A stretch of 64,000 bases of DNA, from assembly GCA_943329665.2 (NCBI GenBank), contig CALQEU020000015.1, positions 13,346 to 77,345 of the forward strand. Direction: 5' to 3'. Made by a program: the position numbers and the translations under genes. Position 1 is the stretch's first letter; the number at the start of each line of letters is the position of its first letter. The notes below the pieces were generated by a model. The model was not told where the DNA came from. It did not search any database and saw only the letters and a program-made list of their open reading frames with translations. Shown here piece by piece: positions 17,699 through 25,563 of the stretch. The stretch is from JAJTFW01 sp903922455 (GTDB taxonomy: Bacteria; Bacteroidota; Bacteroidia; AKYH767-A; OLB10).

Positions 17699-18031
17699 TT
17701 AACAACACTTCATCGAAAAAGTCGACATGGTATCAAAGAAAGCGCGTAAATCCTTGCTTGCTTTTTCCATGCCTTCTGAATCGATACAATAACAGATACT
17801 GGTTCCTTCAATATTTCCTTTGATGAGTCCGGCGGCTTTTAATTCTTTTAAATGTTGGCTAACTGTCGACTGAGACAAGGGCAACTCATCCACTATATCA
17901 CCGCATACACAAGCATTTCTTTTCATCAACATTTGCAGGATCGCAATACGCGCAGGATGTGACAATGCTTTTGCACACGCTGCAATTTTGTTATCACGTA
18001 AAGTAAACTCATCTGATTTTGAAACGCCCAT
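17699..18031 (-). CDS. arsR: ArsR/SmtB family arsenic-responsive repressor
   Basis: A 110-residue winged-helix repressor. The recognition helix is SQSTVSQHLKEL (53-64). The metal-binding pair Cys41 and Cys43 (ACVCGDI) matches the ELCVCDL motif of As(III)-sensing ArsR proteins, and a Cys-Cys pair ends the chain. ArsR leaves DNA when As(III) bridges the cysteines, de-repressing the operon. It heads the cluster arsR-arsM-arsC-aquaporin, 51 bases upstream of arsM. Perfect or near-perfect copies of one 16-base palindrome precede both arsR and arsM, consistent with autoregulation. Confidence 0.93.
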   Translation of the reverse strand: MGVSKSDEFTLRDNKIAACAKALSHPARIAILQMLMKRNACVCGDIVDELPLSQSTVSQHLKELKAAGLIKGNIEGTSICYCIDSEGMEKASKDLRAFFDTMSTFSMKCC

Positions 18032-18045
18032 CTTGATTTAATTAT

Positions 18046-18061
18046 ATCGTAATATTACGAT
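18046..18061. promoter_or_regulatory. ArsR operator upstream of arsR
   Basis: ATCGTAATATTACGAT is a perfect 16-base palindrome ending 15 bases upstream of the arsR ATG. ArsR-family operators are short AT-rich inverted repeats in this position. A near copy lies before arsM. Confidence 0.7.
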
Positions 18062-18193
18062 TGATTGATTCGTGAAAACAAATTATTCTCCGCTTATTTT
18101 CTTGAAAACAGCCCAACTTCCTGAAAATCAAAACTAGAATTTCAAAATAATCCCAATTATAAGAATTAAAAAAATCAACATGGTAAATAATTG

Positions 18194-18265
18194 TAGTCTC
18201 ACCCAGAATCGAACTGGGATCTAAAGTTTAGGAAACTTCTATTCTATCCGTTGAACTATGAGACC
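18194..18265 (-). tRNA. tRNA-Arg (anticodon CCU)
   Basis: Read on the minus strand, the acceptor GGTCTCA pairs with TGAGACT, with a G-U first pair; the discriminator is A. The anticodon stem GAAGT/ACTTT encloses loop TTCCTAA, giving anticodon CCU for AGG codons. The T arm is CCCAG-TTCGATT-CTGGG. CCA is not encoded. It lies in the 319-base gap between arsR and the cyclase gene. Confidence 0.92.
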
Positions 18266-18295
18266 ATGAAATATAATACCCTTACTTACCGGCAG

Positions 18296-18309
18296 GAACT
18301 ATGAGACCA
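18296..18309. repeat. Second copy of the tRNA-Arg 5' end
   Basis: GAACTATGAGACCA here is an exact copy of 18253-18266, the 5' end of the tRNA plus one base, 43 bases away. It could be the scar of a small duplication or a former integration site; 5'-end duplications are less usual than 3'-end ones. Confidence 0.5.
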
Positions 18310-18350
18310 ATAATTAGAGGGCAAAAGTAATGATAATATTAGAGTACGTT

Positions 18351-19004
18351 TTAAAAAACCACTTCCGTTCGCCTCAATAATACTCTTGCTGGAGCCGCTT
18401 CTGCGCCTTCAATTTTTATGGGCAAACAAATCATTTCATAGTTTCCTTCTTCAATCCCAGTGAGATTTAATACTTCTACAATCACCACATCATTTTTCAG
18501 AAGTACGATATGTGTTTCATTTAATTCATTGGCTGTGGCAATAGAAAGTCCATCAATGCCTGCTAATACAATTCCAAGCTCAGACAAATAATAAGCTGCG
18601 TCAACATCAAGCGCAATAAAATCTATTTGCGAAAGTTTTTCTTGTCGATTATCGGTATCGTTCATTGTCTTAAACAAAAGACGATCGCCTTTGTCAAGGT
18701 TTTTTGTCATGAGCCAGTCGGTGGAAATAACTTTTAGTGCTGAAGCATCCAAGACTTTTGCTTCACCCATCATTGCCTCCAACCGAATTTGTGTAACATC
18801 TTTTCCGTCTTTAATAAAGTGCAACGGTGCATCCACATGAGTGCCGGTATGTAAATTCAAAAACGCTTCCGAAAGCTGGTAGTGATCGCCAATATCATAA
18901 GAAGCAATTTGAGTAATGATCGCTTGAGGGTCGCCGGGCCAAACGATGGTGTTTTTTGAGATGGGCTCGGATACGTCCATCCATCCTCCTTCCATTAATA
19001 TCAT
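18351..19004 (-). CDS. Cyclase family protein (kynurenine formamidase-like metal hydrolase)
   Basis: A 217-residue member of the PF04199 cyclase family, which includes bacterial kynurenine formamidase (KynB) and isatin hydrolase. The metal-binding signature HTGTHVDAPLHF (52-63) supplies His52, His56, Asp58 and His62. The C-terminal LLRR tail is common in the family. Family enzymes hydrolyse amide or lactam bonds with Mn or Zn. No tryptophan catabolic genes are nearby, so the substrate is open. The start is uncertain between Met1, Met4 and Met9; the fold begins at the MDVSEPIS strand, so Met9 would still give a complete protein. Confidence 0.8.
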   Translation of the reverse strand: MILMEGGWMDVSEPISKNTIVWPGDPQAIITQIASYDIGDHYQLSEAFLNLHTGTHVDAPLHFIKDGKDVTQIRLEAMMGEAKVLDASALKVISTDWLMTKNLDKGDRLLFKTMNDTDNRQEKLSQIDFIALDVDAAYYLSELGIVLAGIDGLSIATANELNETHIVLLKNDVVIVEVLNLTGIEEGNYEMICLPIKIEGAEAAPARVLLRRTEVVF

Positions 19005-19132
19005 GGTCCCAAATTAGGCAAATTGAGGGTTTTATGTAATTTTTTGATCCATATTAGTGATTCCTATCAGAATTAGTTGTTTGTAATGGAAATATATCTA
19101 TCTTTAAATTCTAAAATTTACTAACCCAAACA

Positions 19133-19957
19133 ATGAAAAAAATATTGGCAATTGCGGCTATTGTAGCCGTTGGATTTACCTCATGTAAAAAAGATAAAGA
19201 AGAAACACCTAGTAGTGGAGGTGGTAGTTCATTAACAGTTGAAGAAAAAAACAGAGGTATTTTAATTGATTTCTCTGAAACATGGTGCCCTCCTTGTGGC
19301 GCTTATGGTGGACCGGCTTTCGATTCTTGCTTATCAATTGAATCGAGTAAAATCACTGCTATTAAAGTATATGGATCTTCCTCTCCCTCCTCGTTGAACA
19401 GCGCGGTTTCAAGTGGATTTGCAAATGCTTATAATGTGAGTGGTGTTCCGGATTTCTGGTTTAATAATACAGAGCAAAACTCAGGTGGCGGAGTTTACTC
19501 CTCTATAAGTTCAAATTATAATTGGGTATTAAACAAAGCCAATGCTTTTGCAGCAGAGCCTGTTGTTGCAGGTGTTGCCCTTAAAAAAGAAATTGTTGGC
19601 GACTCCATTAAAGTTACTACAAAGGTGAAGTTCTATGCTGCACAGGCTGCTGGAATCGATTATAAACTAGCTGTTTACGTTATAGAAAGAAACATTATAG
19701 CTTCTCAATCTGTTTCTGGAGCAGGAACCGTTGCTAATTATAAGCATATGAATTTAGTGAGAGCTAGTAACGCCGCTTCTTATTCCGGTGTGTCTTTAAA
19801 TGCTTCTACTGCAATTACTGTTGATCAGGAATTTAGCAATACTTATATGATTGCTAAAAATGCAGCTTGGAATGTGGCAAACCTAAAAGTAGTTGGTGTT
19901 ATCTGGAAAGGTGGCGCGACTCCAAATAAAGTGGTTAACTCGAATGTTGCGAATTAA
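19133..19957 (+). CDS. Omp28-like lipoprotein with thioredoxin-fold CxxC domain
   Basis: A 274-residue lipoprotein. The signal peptide ends at the lipobox Cys18 (GFTSC), followed by Lys/Asp and a Ser/Gly linker typical of Bacteroidota surface lipoproteins. Residues 42-160 resemble the thioredoxin-like region of Omp28-related proteins: LIDFSETWCPPCGAYGGP with Cys52 and Cys55, then a VSGVPDFWFN segment containing the expected cis-Pro. The C-terminal 120 residues are beta-rich, as in Omp28. A disulfide redox role in the envelope is plausible but unproven. A good intrinsic terminator follows at 19975-20008. Confidence 0.75.
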   Translation: MKKILAIAAIVAVGFTSCKKDKEETPSSGGGSSLTVEEKNRGILIDFSETWCPPCGAYGGPAFDSCLSIESSKITAIKVYGSSSPSSLNSAVSSGFANAYNVSGVPDFWFNNTEQNSGGGVYSSISSNYNWVLNKANAFAAEPVVAGVALKKEIVGDSIKVTTKVKFYAAQAAGIDYKLAVYVIERNIIASQSVSGAGTVANYKHMNLVRASNAASYSGVSLNASTAITVDQEFSNTYMIAKNAAWNVANLKVVGVIWKGGATPNKVVNSNVAN

Positions 19958-19974
19958 TTAAACTCAACATATTT

Positions 19975-20008
19975 AACCAGCCTTTTTTTAAAAAAGGCTG
20001 GTTTTTTT
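19975..20008 (+). terminator. Intrinsic terminator after the Omp28-like gene
   Basis: An inverted repeat AACCAGCCTTTTTT / AAAAAAGGCTGGTT followed by a T-run, 18 bases after the stop. The dead TetR gene starts at the next base, suggesting a deletion joined the two here. Confidence 0.85.
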
Positions 20009-20500
20009 ATGCCTGATAAAGAGAGTTTATTTGAATTGGTTTTTAACGATGCGTTTTCCGAATTCATTCCTAAAATATATAGCATCTTTTCGGGTGATGG
20101 AAGTGTGATAGAAAAATTTGAACGGTAGCTTGAAACACATCTTGAACTATTAATTCAAAAACCAGATTTTCCCCTATTTGTTTTGAATGAAATGCAACGT
20201 GATCCCGAACGTTTTTTTTCAGGTATTTTAAGTAAGATGCCGGGTGCGCCGACCTTTGAATTTTTTCTAAAACAAATTGAAGAGGAAATGAAAGATGGGA
20301 ATATTCGAATGATGAATCCACGCGACTTATGGATGAATGTGATGAGCATGACTGTGTTTCCTTTTATTGGAGAGCCGATGCTGAAAAAATTTCTGCTTAT
20401 AAATTCTGAAGAATATCGAATCCTCCTAGCAAAAAGAAAAGAATCGATGATGATCTTTATTAAACAAGCTGTACTGCTTCCAACACCAAATAACGCATGA
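20009..20500 (+). pseudogene. Decayed TetR family regulator (C-terminal part)
   Basis: The frame reads MPDKESLFELVFNDAF, which matches the point just after the DNA-binding helices of TetR regulators (YYF-x-SKEALFEAVF pattern), and continues with a typical ligand-binding domain (PERFFSGIL, NPRDLWMNVMSM, FPFIGEPML). The first 50 or so codons encoding the helix-turn-helix are missing, and a TAG at 20126-20128 interrupts the frame. The last 105 codons remain open. Its TGA overlaps the ATG of a TolC fragment, the classic TetR-TolC efflux arrangement of Bacteroidota. It cannot act as a regulator. Confidence 0.8.
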
Positions 20501-20712
20501 AGAAATTAATTGCATTGCTCTTCGTATTTATATTGCATGATGTGAAAGCACAAGACGCCTTTACATTAGAAAGCATCATTGAAAAAGCGAATTAAAATTA
20601 TCCACTCGTCAAGCAAAAAGGATTACTCGAACAAAATCGAAATTTTAATCTAGCCGCTTTAAATCGAGCTTATCTTTCACAAATTAGTACTAGCGGTCAA
20701 GCTACGTATTGA
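20497..20712 (+). pseudogene. Decayed TolC-like outer membrane efflux protein (N-terminal part)
   Basis: Reading from the ATG at 20497: a signal peptide (MKKLIALLFVFILHDVKAQ), then TLESIIEKA-N, a TAA stop at codon 33, then NYPLVKQKGLLEQNRNFNLA and SQISTSGQATY before a TGA at 20710-20712. This is the start of a TolC family protein (TLEEAI..A..NNPxLK pattern), cut after about 70 residues. The remaining 350 or more codons, and the membrane-fusion and pump genes that normally follow, are gone. It overlaps the TetR pseudogene by four bases. Confidence 0.78.
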
Positions 20713-20722
20713 TTAGACTGAT

Positions 20723-20750
20723 AAGGGCATCTCCTTCCGGAGATGCCCTT
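20723..20750. terminator. Hairpin between convergent tolC remnant and T9SS gene
   Basis: AAGGGCATCTCC-TTCC-GGAGATGCCCTT is a perfect 12-base stem with a four-base loop, directly beside the stop of the minus-strand gene at 20751. It probably terminates that gene and any readthrough from the left. Confidence 0.75.
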
Positions 20751-22259
20751 TCAGACTTTAACAAATTTAATCAATCCAGGCTCTTGTTTATTCACGAAAG
20801 TTAATTGTAGAAAATAGAGTCCGCTTTTAATTGAAGATACATCAATCGTTTTATTTAATAAATTATTGTGGGTAGCTACCATAATTTCGTTTCCTAAAAC
20901 ATCTGTAATCATCATGCTTTGAATGGTGCTAATATCAACATCATTCATTTTTAGTTCTAGAAGTTGGTGAACGGGATTCGGAAATACAGCTATGTTGGAT
21001 GCGAATGATTCGGTGGGGACAGAAGTAACACTCAATGAGTCGTCTGTTTTAAGTGCAAAAATATAATAGCTTAAACTTGAATTGTCATACGTATTGCCAG
21101 TAATAATATATCCGGAATCCAGCGTTTGCTTAATATCACTAGGCATATCAATATTGAGCTGAGGAAAAGATTTCTTCCATAGTTTGTTTCCTAAATTATC
21201 TACTTTAATTAAAATTACTTTGCTAGTGGCTCCTAACATTTCCACTCCAGTTAATGCATAACCATTGTCGTAAGTTTTAGTAACGCTGCTAAGATGAACA
21301 TTGGGTTCGTTAATGGTTTTAATCCAATTTACATTTCCAACCAGATCAAGTTCGGCAAGAAAAGGCTCTTCAACCGTTCCAATATTTCTATTTCCAAAAA
21401 CAGTGAAAGTATTGGTGCCTGCTGTTACTCCGATGAGTTCATTATTGATGGCAGAATCAATTACTAAATTCCATTGTTCCACTCCTAAAGAATCAGTTTT
21501 AACAATATACCCTACGGTTTCACTATTCCCTGTCAACTTCATTCCAACGGAGCAGAATCCTTGGTCGCTTGTTTGATCGGCAGCAAGGGGAAATTGTTCA
21601 ATTCCATCAAAGTGGTAATACGGCTGTGTCCAAATCGAATCACCAAATGCATTTGTTTTTATCAATTGAAAGGCATTGAAAACATTTTGAATTACCAATA
21701 CTCCAAAGGAAGATTGAATTAGAAAATCCCCGTTTGATAATTCTTTTACATCAAAACCAATATCGGTTCCAATGCCGCCGTAGTTTTTCATCCACAAGAT
21801 ATTGCCTAGTGTATCTAGTTTAGCAAAAAAAACATCTTGAAAAGTTGGACCTACACCAAAGCCATAATCAATAACGCCTACTACAACGTAATTACCGTCT
21901 AGCGTTTTTTTAATTTTATTAAAACTGAGGTTGTACGCATTCGGAAAATTATAGTATTGTGACCAGAGAAGATTTCCATTACTATCCAATTTTTTAAGTA
22001 TACCAGATTGCGATCCAGCAGCTCCTGCAACACTGGTATCGGCCATTCCGACGAGCAGATACGTGCCATCATTATTCTGTAATATACTTTGAGAAGAAAT
22101 AAATTTATTGGGAAAATAATAATGGTTTGAAAAAGAAGACTGACCATTCGCGGTGTATGAAATAAGTATTATTACTAATAGGAAATAATAAAAGAAAAAA
22201 CTTGAAGCAATTAGTCGAATCTTTAGCACATATAAATTACCTACTACTTTCCATTTCAT
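20751..22259 (-). CDS. Secreted propeller-type protein with T9SS sorting domain
   Basis: A 502-residue exported protein, a smaller relative in style of the one at 2.2-5.1 kb. An N-terminal hydrophobic stretch (FFFYYFLLVIILISYTANG, ending near residue 40) is the signal peptide, with an unusually long charged region before it; a later start is possible but no good Met follows. The body has repeated LLVGMADT, YVVVGVID, YALTGVEM and YIITGNTYD strands paired with [LQ]W segments, typical of propeller repeats. The C-terminal 85 residues are a type A sorting domain (AVFPNPVHQLLEL, ITDVLGNEI, SGLYFLQL). Ligand unknown. Its terminator is the hairpin at 20723-20750. Confidence 0.82.
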   Translation of the reverse strand: MKWKVVGNLYVLKIRLIASSFFFYYFLLVIILISYTANGQSSFSNHYYFPNKFISSQSILQNNDGTYLLVGMADTSVAGAAGSQSGILKKLDSNGNLLWSQYYNFPNAYNLSFNKIKKTLDGNYVVVGVIDYGFGVGPTFQDVFFAKLDTLGNILWMKNYGGIGTDIGFDVKELSNGDFLIQSSFGVLVIQNVFNAFQLIKTNAFGDSIWTQPYYHFDGIEQFPLAADQTSDQGFCSVGMKLTGNSETVGYIVKTDSLGVEQWNLVIDSAINNELIGVTAGTNTFTVFGNRNIGTVEEPFLAELDLVGNVNWIKTINEPNVHLSSVTKTYDNGYALTGVEMLGATSKVILIKVDNLGNKLWKKSFPQLNIDMPSDIKQTLDSGYIITGNTYDNSSLSYYIFALKTDDSLSVTSVPTESFASNIAVFPNPVHQLLELKMNDVDISTIQSMMITDVLGNEIMVATHNNLLNKTIDVSSIKSGLYFLQLTFVNKQEPGLIKFVKV

Positions 22260-22361
22260 AAACCAAAGGTAGATGAAATATGACTGTGTTAAAGAGTTTC
22301 TTACTCAGGAGTTTGTCCTCTTTACTGTTTGTTTTTAATTGAACTACGTTATCTTCGCTCC

Positions 22362-23759
22362 ATGCAATCCACACCCTCCATCCTTAAACTCTCTGAGCTC
22401 TCGGCCATCGTGGCTGGGATTTTTCAGATGCACTTTTCGGGAGAGCGGTTTTGGGTGACTTCGGAGATTGTGGGATTGAAAGTGAGTCGGGGCCATTGCT
22501 ATTTGCAGCTTGCTGAAAAAGACGATGTGGGTGCTACACCGAAAGCGGAGTTTAGAGGGATTATTTGGGCAAGTACGTTTAGTCGCATCCAACCACGCTT
22601 TGCAAAAGCGACAGGGCAATCATTGCGCGAACAGATGCAGGTGTTGTTGCAAGTGGAAGTGCAATATCACGAACGTTATGGCATGAGCTTGATCGTGCAT
22701 GATATTGATGAGTCGTTTACGATGGGACAGCTGGAATTGGAGCGTCGTCAAACGATTGAGCGATTAAAGAAAGATGGGGTTTTTGATAAAAATAAATTGC
22801 GAGAGCTCCCTTCTTCTTTGCAAAACATTGCGATTATTTCGGCGGAAGATGCGCGGGGTTACGAAGATTTTTTAACACGTCTCACGAATAACGTGTATGG
22901 CTATTCGTTTCATTGTACCTTGTATACTTCACTCTTGCAAGGGGACTTGGCAGCGGGCGATATTATTGCAAAATTAAATCGCATTAAGATTGATCATACC
23001 ACTAAAAAGTTTGATGCGGTGGTAATTGTGAGAGGCGGTGGAAGTGCTAGTAGTTTGGAATGCTTTAACGATTATTTTTTGGCAAGAAATATAGCGACTT
23101 TCCCTTTGCCCGTTATTACCGGCATCGGTCATCAGGCCGACAAAAGCATCGTGGACGAGGTGGCACATACCGATCGCATGACACCCACCGATGTAGCGAA
23201 TTTTTTAATTGAGCATCAGATGAGGTTGGAGGTAAGTCTGGATGAATCGTGGAATCAAATTCAGGAATTGGCGACTGAAGTTTTAGAGGAAGAATCACAA
23301 TTTGTGAATAATGCCGTTTGGCAATTGCAACAAAGCACGAAGTTGGACTTGAATAAAGCGAGTCGGAGTTTAGATAATTTAGGATTTTCCTTTCGTCATC
23401 TATGGCAGGGATTATTAATTCAAGAACAAAACTTTTTAGAAAACTATTTTATACTTTACAAAAAAGAATTGCGTCAATATTTCAACATTGAAAAAGAATA
23501 CGGTGTTGAAATGCGGGATCATCTCCATCAACAATTAAAAAATATTTCCAAAGCGGAAGATCGATGGCTGGAAAACTCCGAATCGAAACTTCGACTTTTG
23601 GATCCAAAAGAAATTTTAAAACGAGGGTATAGTTATACTTTACACAAAGGTAAAATTATTACGAGTACCGAAGAAATAAATGTAGGAGATGAAATTACGA
23701 CACAATTATTTCAAGGGGAAATCACATCTATCCTAAAAGACAAAAAAGAAAATGGCTGA
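22362..23759 (+). CDS. xseA: Exodeoxyribonuclease VII large subunit
   Basis: A 465-residue large subunit of exonuclease VII, which degrades single-stranded DNA in both directions and works in repair. The N-terminal OB fold (ERFWVTSEIVGLKVSRGHCY) is followed by the catalytic domain with VVIVRGGGSASSLECFND, the GIGHQADKSIVDEVAH motif and the TPTDVANFLIEH end. A long coiled-coil region and a small C-terminal domain (LDPKEILKRGYSYTL) complete it. I start at MQSTPSILKLSEL; the 11 codons before it overlap a likely promoter (TATCTTCG at 22350-22357). It overlaps xseB by eight bases. Confidence 0.96.
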   Translation: MQSTPSILKLSELSAIVAGIFQMHFSGERFWVTSEIVGLKVSRGHCYLQLAEKDDVGATPKAEFRGIIWASTFSRIQPRFAKATGQSLREQMQVLLQVEVQYHERYGMSLIVHDIDESFTMGQLELERRQTIERLKKDGVFDKNKLRELPSSLQNIAIISAEDARGYEDFLTRLTNNVYGYSFHCTLYTSLLQGDLAAGDIIAKLNRIKIDHTTKKFDAVVIVRGGGSASSLECFNDYFLARNIATFPLPVITGIGHQADKSIVDEVAHTDRMTPTDVANFLIEHQMRLEVSLDESWNQIQELATEVLEEESQFVNNAVWQLQQSTKLDLNKASRSLDNLGFSFRHLWQGLLIQEQNFLENYFILYKKELRQYFNIEKEYGVEMRDHLHQQLKNISKAEDRWLENSESKLRLLDPKEILKRGYSYTLHKGKIITSTEEINVGDEITTQLFQGEITSILKDKKENG

Positions 23760-23961
23760 AAAATTTAATTACGAAAAAGCAAAAGCAGAATTAGAAAACA
23801 TATTGGAAGAGCTGGAGCAAGGAGAAACTGGAATTGATGCCTTAGCAAAACATGTGAAGCGTGCTGGTGAGTTAATTCGTCAATGCAAGGAAAAGCTACG
23901 CTCTACAGAAAGTGAAGTGAGTGGGTTGTTAAAAGATTTGGACGACCCTTCGACAAGCTAA
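23752..23961 (+). CDS. xseB: Exodeoxyribonuclease VII small subunit
   Basis: A 69-residue helical subunit; several copies wrap the coiled coil of XseA. The family pattern F-Y-E-A-x-x-E-L-E-x-I-x-x-x-L-E-x-G is visible as FNYEKAKAELENILEELEQG, followed by the second helix GELIRQCKEKLR. It starts inside the xseA 3' end, so translation is coupled. The last residues DDPSTS and the stop come from a dispersed repeat (CCCTTCGACAAGCTAAGG) that begins at about 23945, so the natural C-terminus has been replaced or extended. The essential helices are intact. Confidence 0.93.
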   Translation: MAEKFNYEKAKAELENILEELEQGETGIDALAKHVKRAGELIRQCKEKLRSTESEVSGLLKDLDDPSTS

Positions 23962-24148
23962 GGCTGCGCTACGATAATTTTTCTCGCAACCCTCGGCAAG
24001 CTCAGGTTAAAAAGGCGCTAAGGCTGCGCTACGACAAGTTTTTCTTCGCTATTTTTTCTCGCAACCCTCGGCAAGCTCAGGTTAAAAAGGCGCTAAGGCT
24101 GCGCTACGACAAGTTTTTCTTCGCTATTTTTTCTCGCAACCCCCAACT
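23943..24148. repeat. 75-base tandem repeat, CCTGAGCTTGCCGAGGG family, locus 2
   Basis: CTCGCAACCCTCGGCAAGC starts at 23983 and 24058, 75 bases apart, and a third start CTCGCAACCCCC is at 24133. The units carry CTAAGGCTGCGCTACGACAA between cores. Relative to 12.1 and 60.1 kb the element is inverted. It begins with a CCCTTCGACAAGCTAAGG variant that overlaps the end of xseB. Confidence 0.9.
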
Positions 24149-24192
24149 CCTGATAGCTAAAGAACGCAAAGTTCTGTCACTAAACTCTCTCG

Positions 24193-24215
24193 AACCCTGA
24201 GCTTGCCGAAGGGTT
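24193..24215. repeat. Short palindromic member of the repeat family beside the META gene stop
   Basis: AACCCT and AGGGTT flank GAGCTTGCCGA, giving a hairpin-like unit that matches the core of the repeats at 12.1, 57.9 and 60.1 kb. It overlaps the stop codon of the META-domain lipoprotein gene and may act as its terminator. Confidence 0.6.
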
Positions 24216-24672
24216 ATGGAGTAGTAGATTTAAACACCATCACTTGTTCTAGATCTTTGAACAAGTGTAAGTACTCCACCCATATTTTATTTTCCTTTAC
24301 CTTCTTTAACTCGTAACGCGTTGTTTCTTCCATCTTCTTCAAAAATAAATTTTCCATCTCCATAGCTGGACAAGCCATTTTCGTTACAGCCATCATGTGC
24401 AGTTTAATCATATCCTCGTGCGTGGTGTACATTCCATTGCATTGATTGCATCCTGCATTTCCTCCAAACGTATTGCTTTGACCTTCGAACTCAAAAGAAA
24501 TTTTTTGGACACCGTCGGGTAATGTTACTTTTGTTCCACCAATCTCTACTAATTCCCATTTTCGTTGCTCTAAAGCGGGGTCTTTTCCAAAGGGTTTCTT
24601 TGCATTATTTTTACAACTAACCATTCCGAGGAATACGATGGAAACAAGGAAGAATTTTATTATTAATGACAT
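24214..24672 (-). CDS. META domain lipoprotein (HslJ-like)
   Basis: A 152-residue lipoprotein: the signal peptide ends at Cys20 (GMVSC). The mature part is a META/HslJ domain, recognisable from RKWELVEIGG, the GGNAGCNQCNGMY segment (usual SGCN-x-Y-x-G-x-Y pattern) and VTKMACPAMEMENLFL. META domains occur in envelope proteins tied to heat-shock resistance (HslJ) and in some protease-inhibitor-like proteins; the biochemical role is unclear. It is convergent with xseB, separated by the tandem repeat. The stop codon is part of a repeat unit. Confidence 0.82.
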   Translation of the reverse strand: MSLIIKFFLVSIVFLGMVSCKNNAKKPFGKDPALEQRKWELVEIGGTKVTLPDGVQKISFEFEGQSNTFGGNAGCNQCNGMYTTHEDMIKLHMMAVTKMACPAMEMENLFLKKMEETTRYELKKVKENKIWVEYLHLFKDLEQVMVFKSTTP

Positions 24673-24814
24673 TTTATTTTTTTAGATAATTGCAAATTAC
24701 GGAAAAAGTACGGATTTATTTACACAATGATTGGAATTAATTATTGAATTTTTTCTAATTAAGAACGAGTGGTAGCGACTGCTATTGTGCTAGAGGATGT
24801 TCAATCCGAATTAC

Positions 24815-25516
24815 TTAATCGTCGTTCTTCTTTTTGTCCTTTTTGTCGTCCTCATCATCGCTCGTTTTTGCTTTCCCTAACAGCACGCCTATTGTAATAT
24901 AATACCCTGAATATTTGGAATCGAAACCATAGAATTTACTTTTGTTGAAGGCTTCTGTGAATCCTTGAGTAAAGCCAGTCTCAATGGTGAGCTTGTAAAT
25001 ATCGATTCCGATCGCTGCATCTAAATTGAAAGATCCCTTTTCAAAGTTTCGCGTATCGACATTGATTTCGGTGCCTTTGTTGGATGCGCCCACAATAAAA
25101 TCATAGGTAGGTCCAGCCATCATTCTTAGTTTGAAAAGTCTTTTGTTGATGGGATTAAATCCGATGAGTGCTTTTGCTTTGATGGATGTACGAATGAGTT
25201 TATCTGCATAGTACGAAACCGAAAGTACGGTATCACCTACACCCAAAACGGTTTCTTTAATATTAGCCAACGACACACTTTTAGAATAAAACACGCCGGG
25301 CTGGAAATATATTTTGTTCCCGATGCGCATATCTACACCACTCATCACCCCAATCTCAGCTGAAAAAATTCCTTCTACGATTGTGTTTACATCTTTATAT
25401 TTTGCTTTGTCAATACTTAGTACGCTAATTCCTCCTTGCGGATTAAAACGGATTTGTGCTTGGCCCATTTGCGAGAGAAGGAGCAGCAAGTATATGAATG
25501 ATATTTTTCTTTCCAT
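24815..25516 (-). CDS. Outer membrane beta-barrel protein, PorT-like
   Basis: A 233-residue exported protein. The start MERKISFIYLLLLLSQMGQAQ gives a normal signal peptide; the longer frame adds eight residues. The mature chain has alternating amphipathic strands such as KIYFQPGVFYSKS, RTSIKAKALIGFNP, LRMMAGPTYDFIVG and YSGYYITIGVLLGKA, the style of the small Bacteroidota outer-membrane barrels grouped with PorT/OMP_b-brl_2. The C-terminus is an unusual 18-residue charged tail (DDEDDKKDKKKNDD) after the last strand. Whether it is PorT itself, needed for T9SS, cannot be told from sequence inspection. Confidence 0.7.
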   Translation of the reverse strand: MERKISFIYLLLLLSQMGQAQIRFNPQGGISVLSIDKAKYKDVNTIVEGIFSAEIGVMSGVDMRIGNKIYFQPGVFYSKSVSLANIKETVLGVGDTVLSVSYYADKLIRTSIKAKALIGFNPINKRLFKLRMMAGPTYDFIVGASNKGTEINVDTRNFEKGSFNLDAAIGIDIYKLTIETGFTQGFTEAFNKSKFYGFDSKYSGYYITIGVLLGKAKTSDDEDDKKDKKKNDD

Positions 25517-25563
25517 ATTACTTGTAAAAGTAGGAATCAAAAAATAGCCAACGATGAATTATG

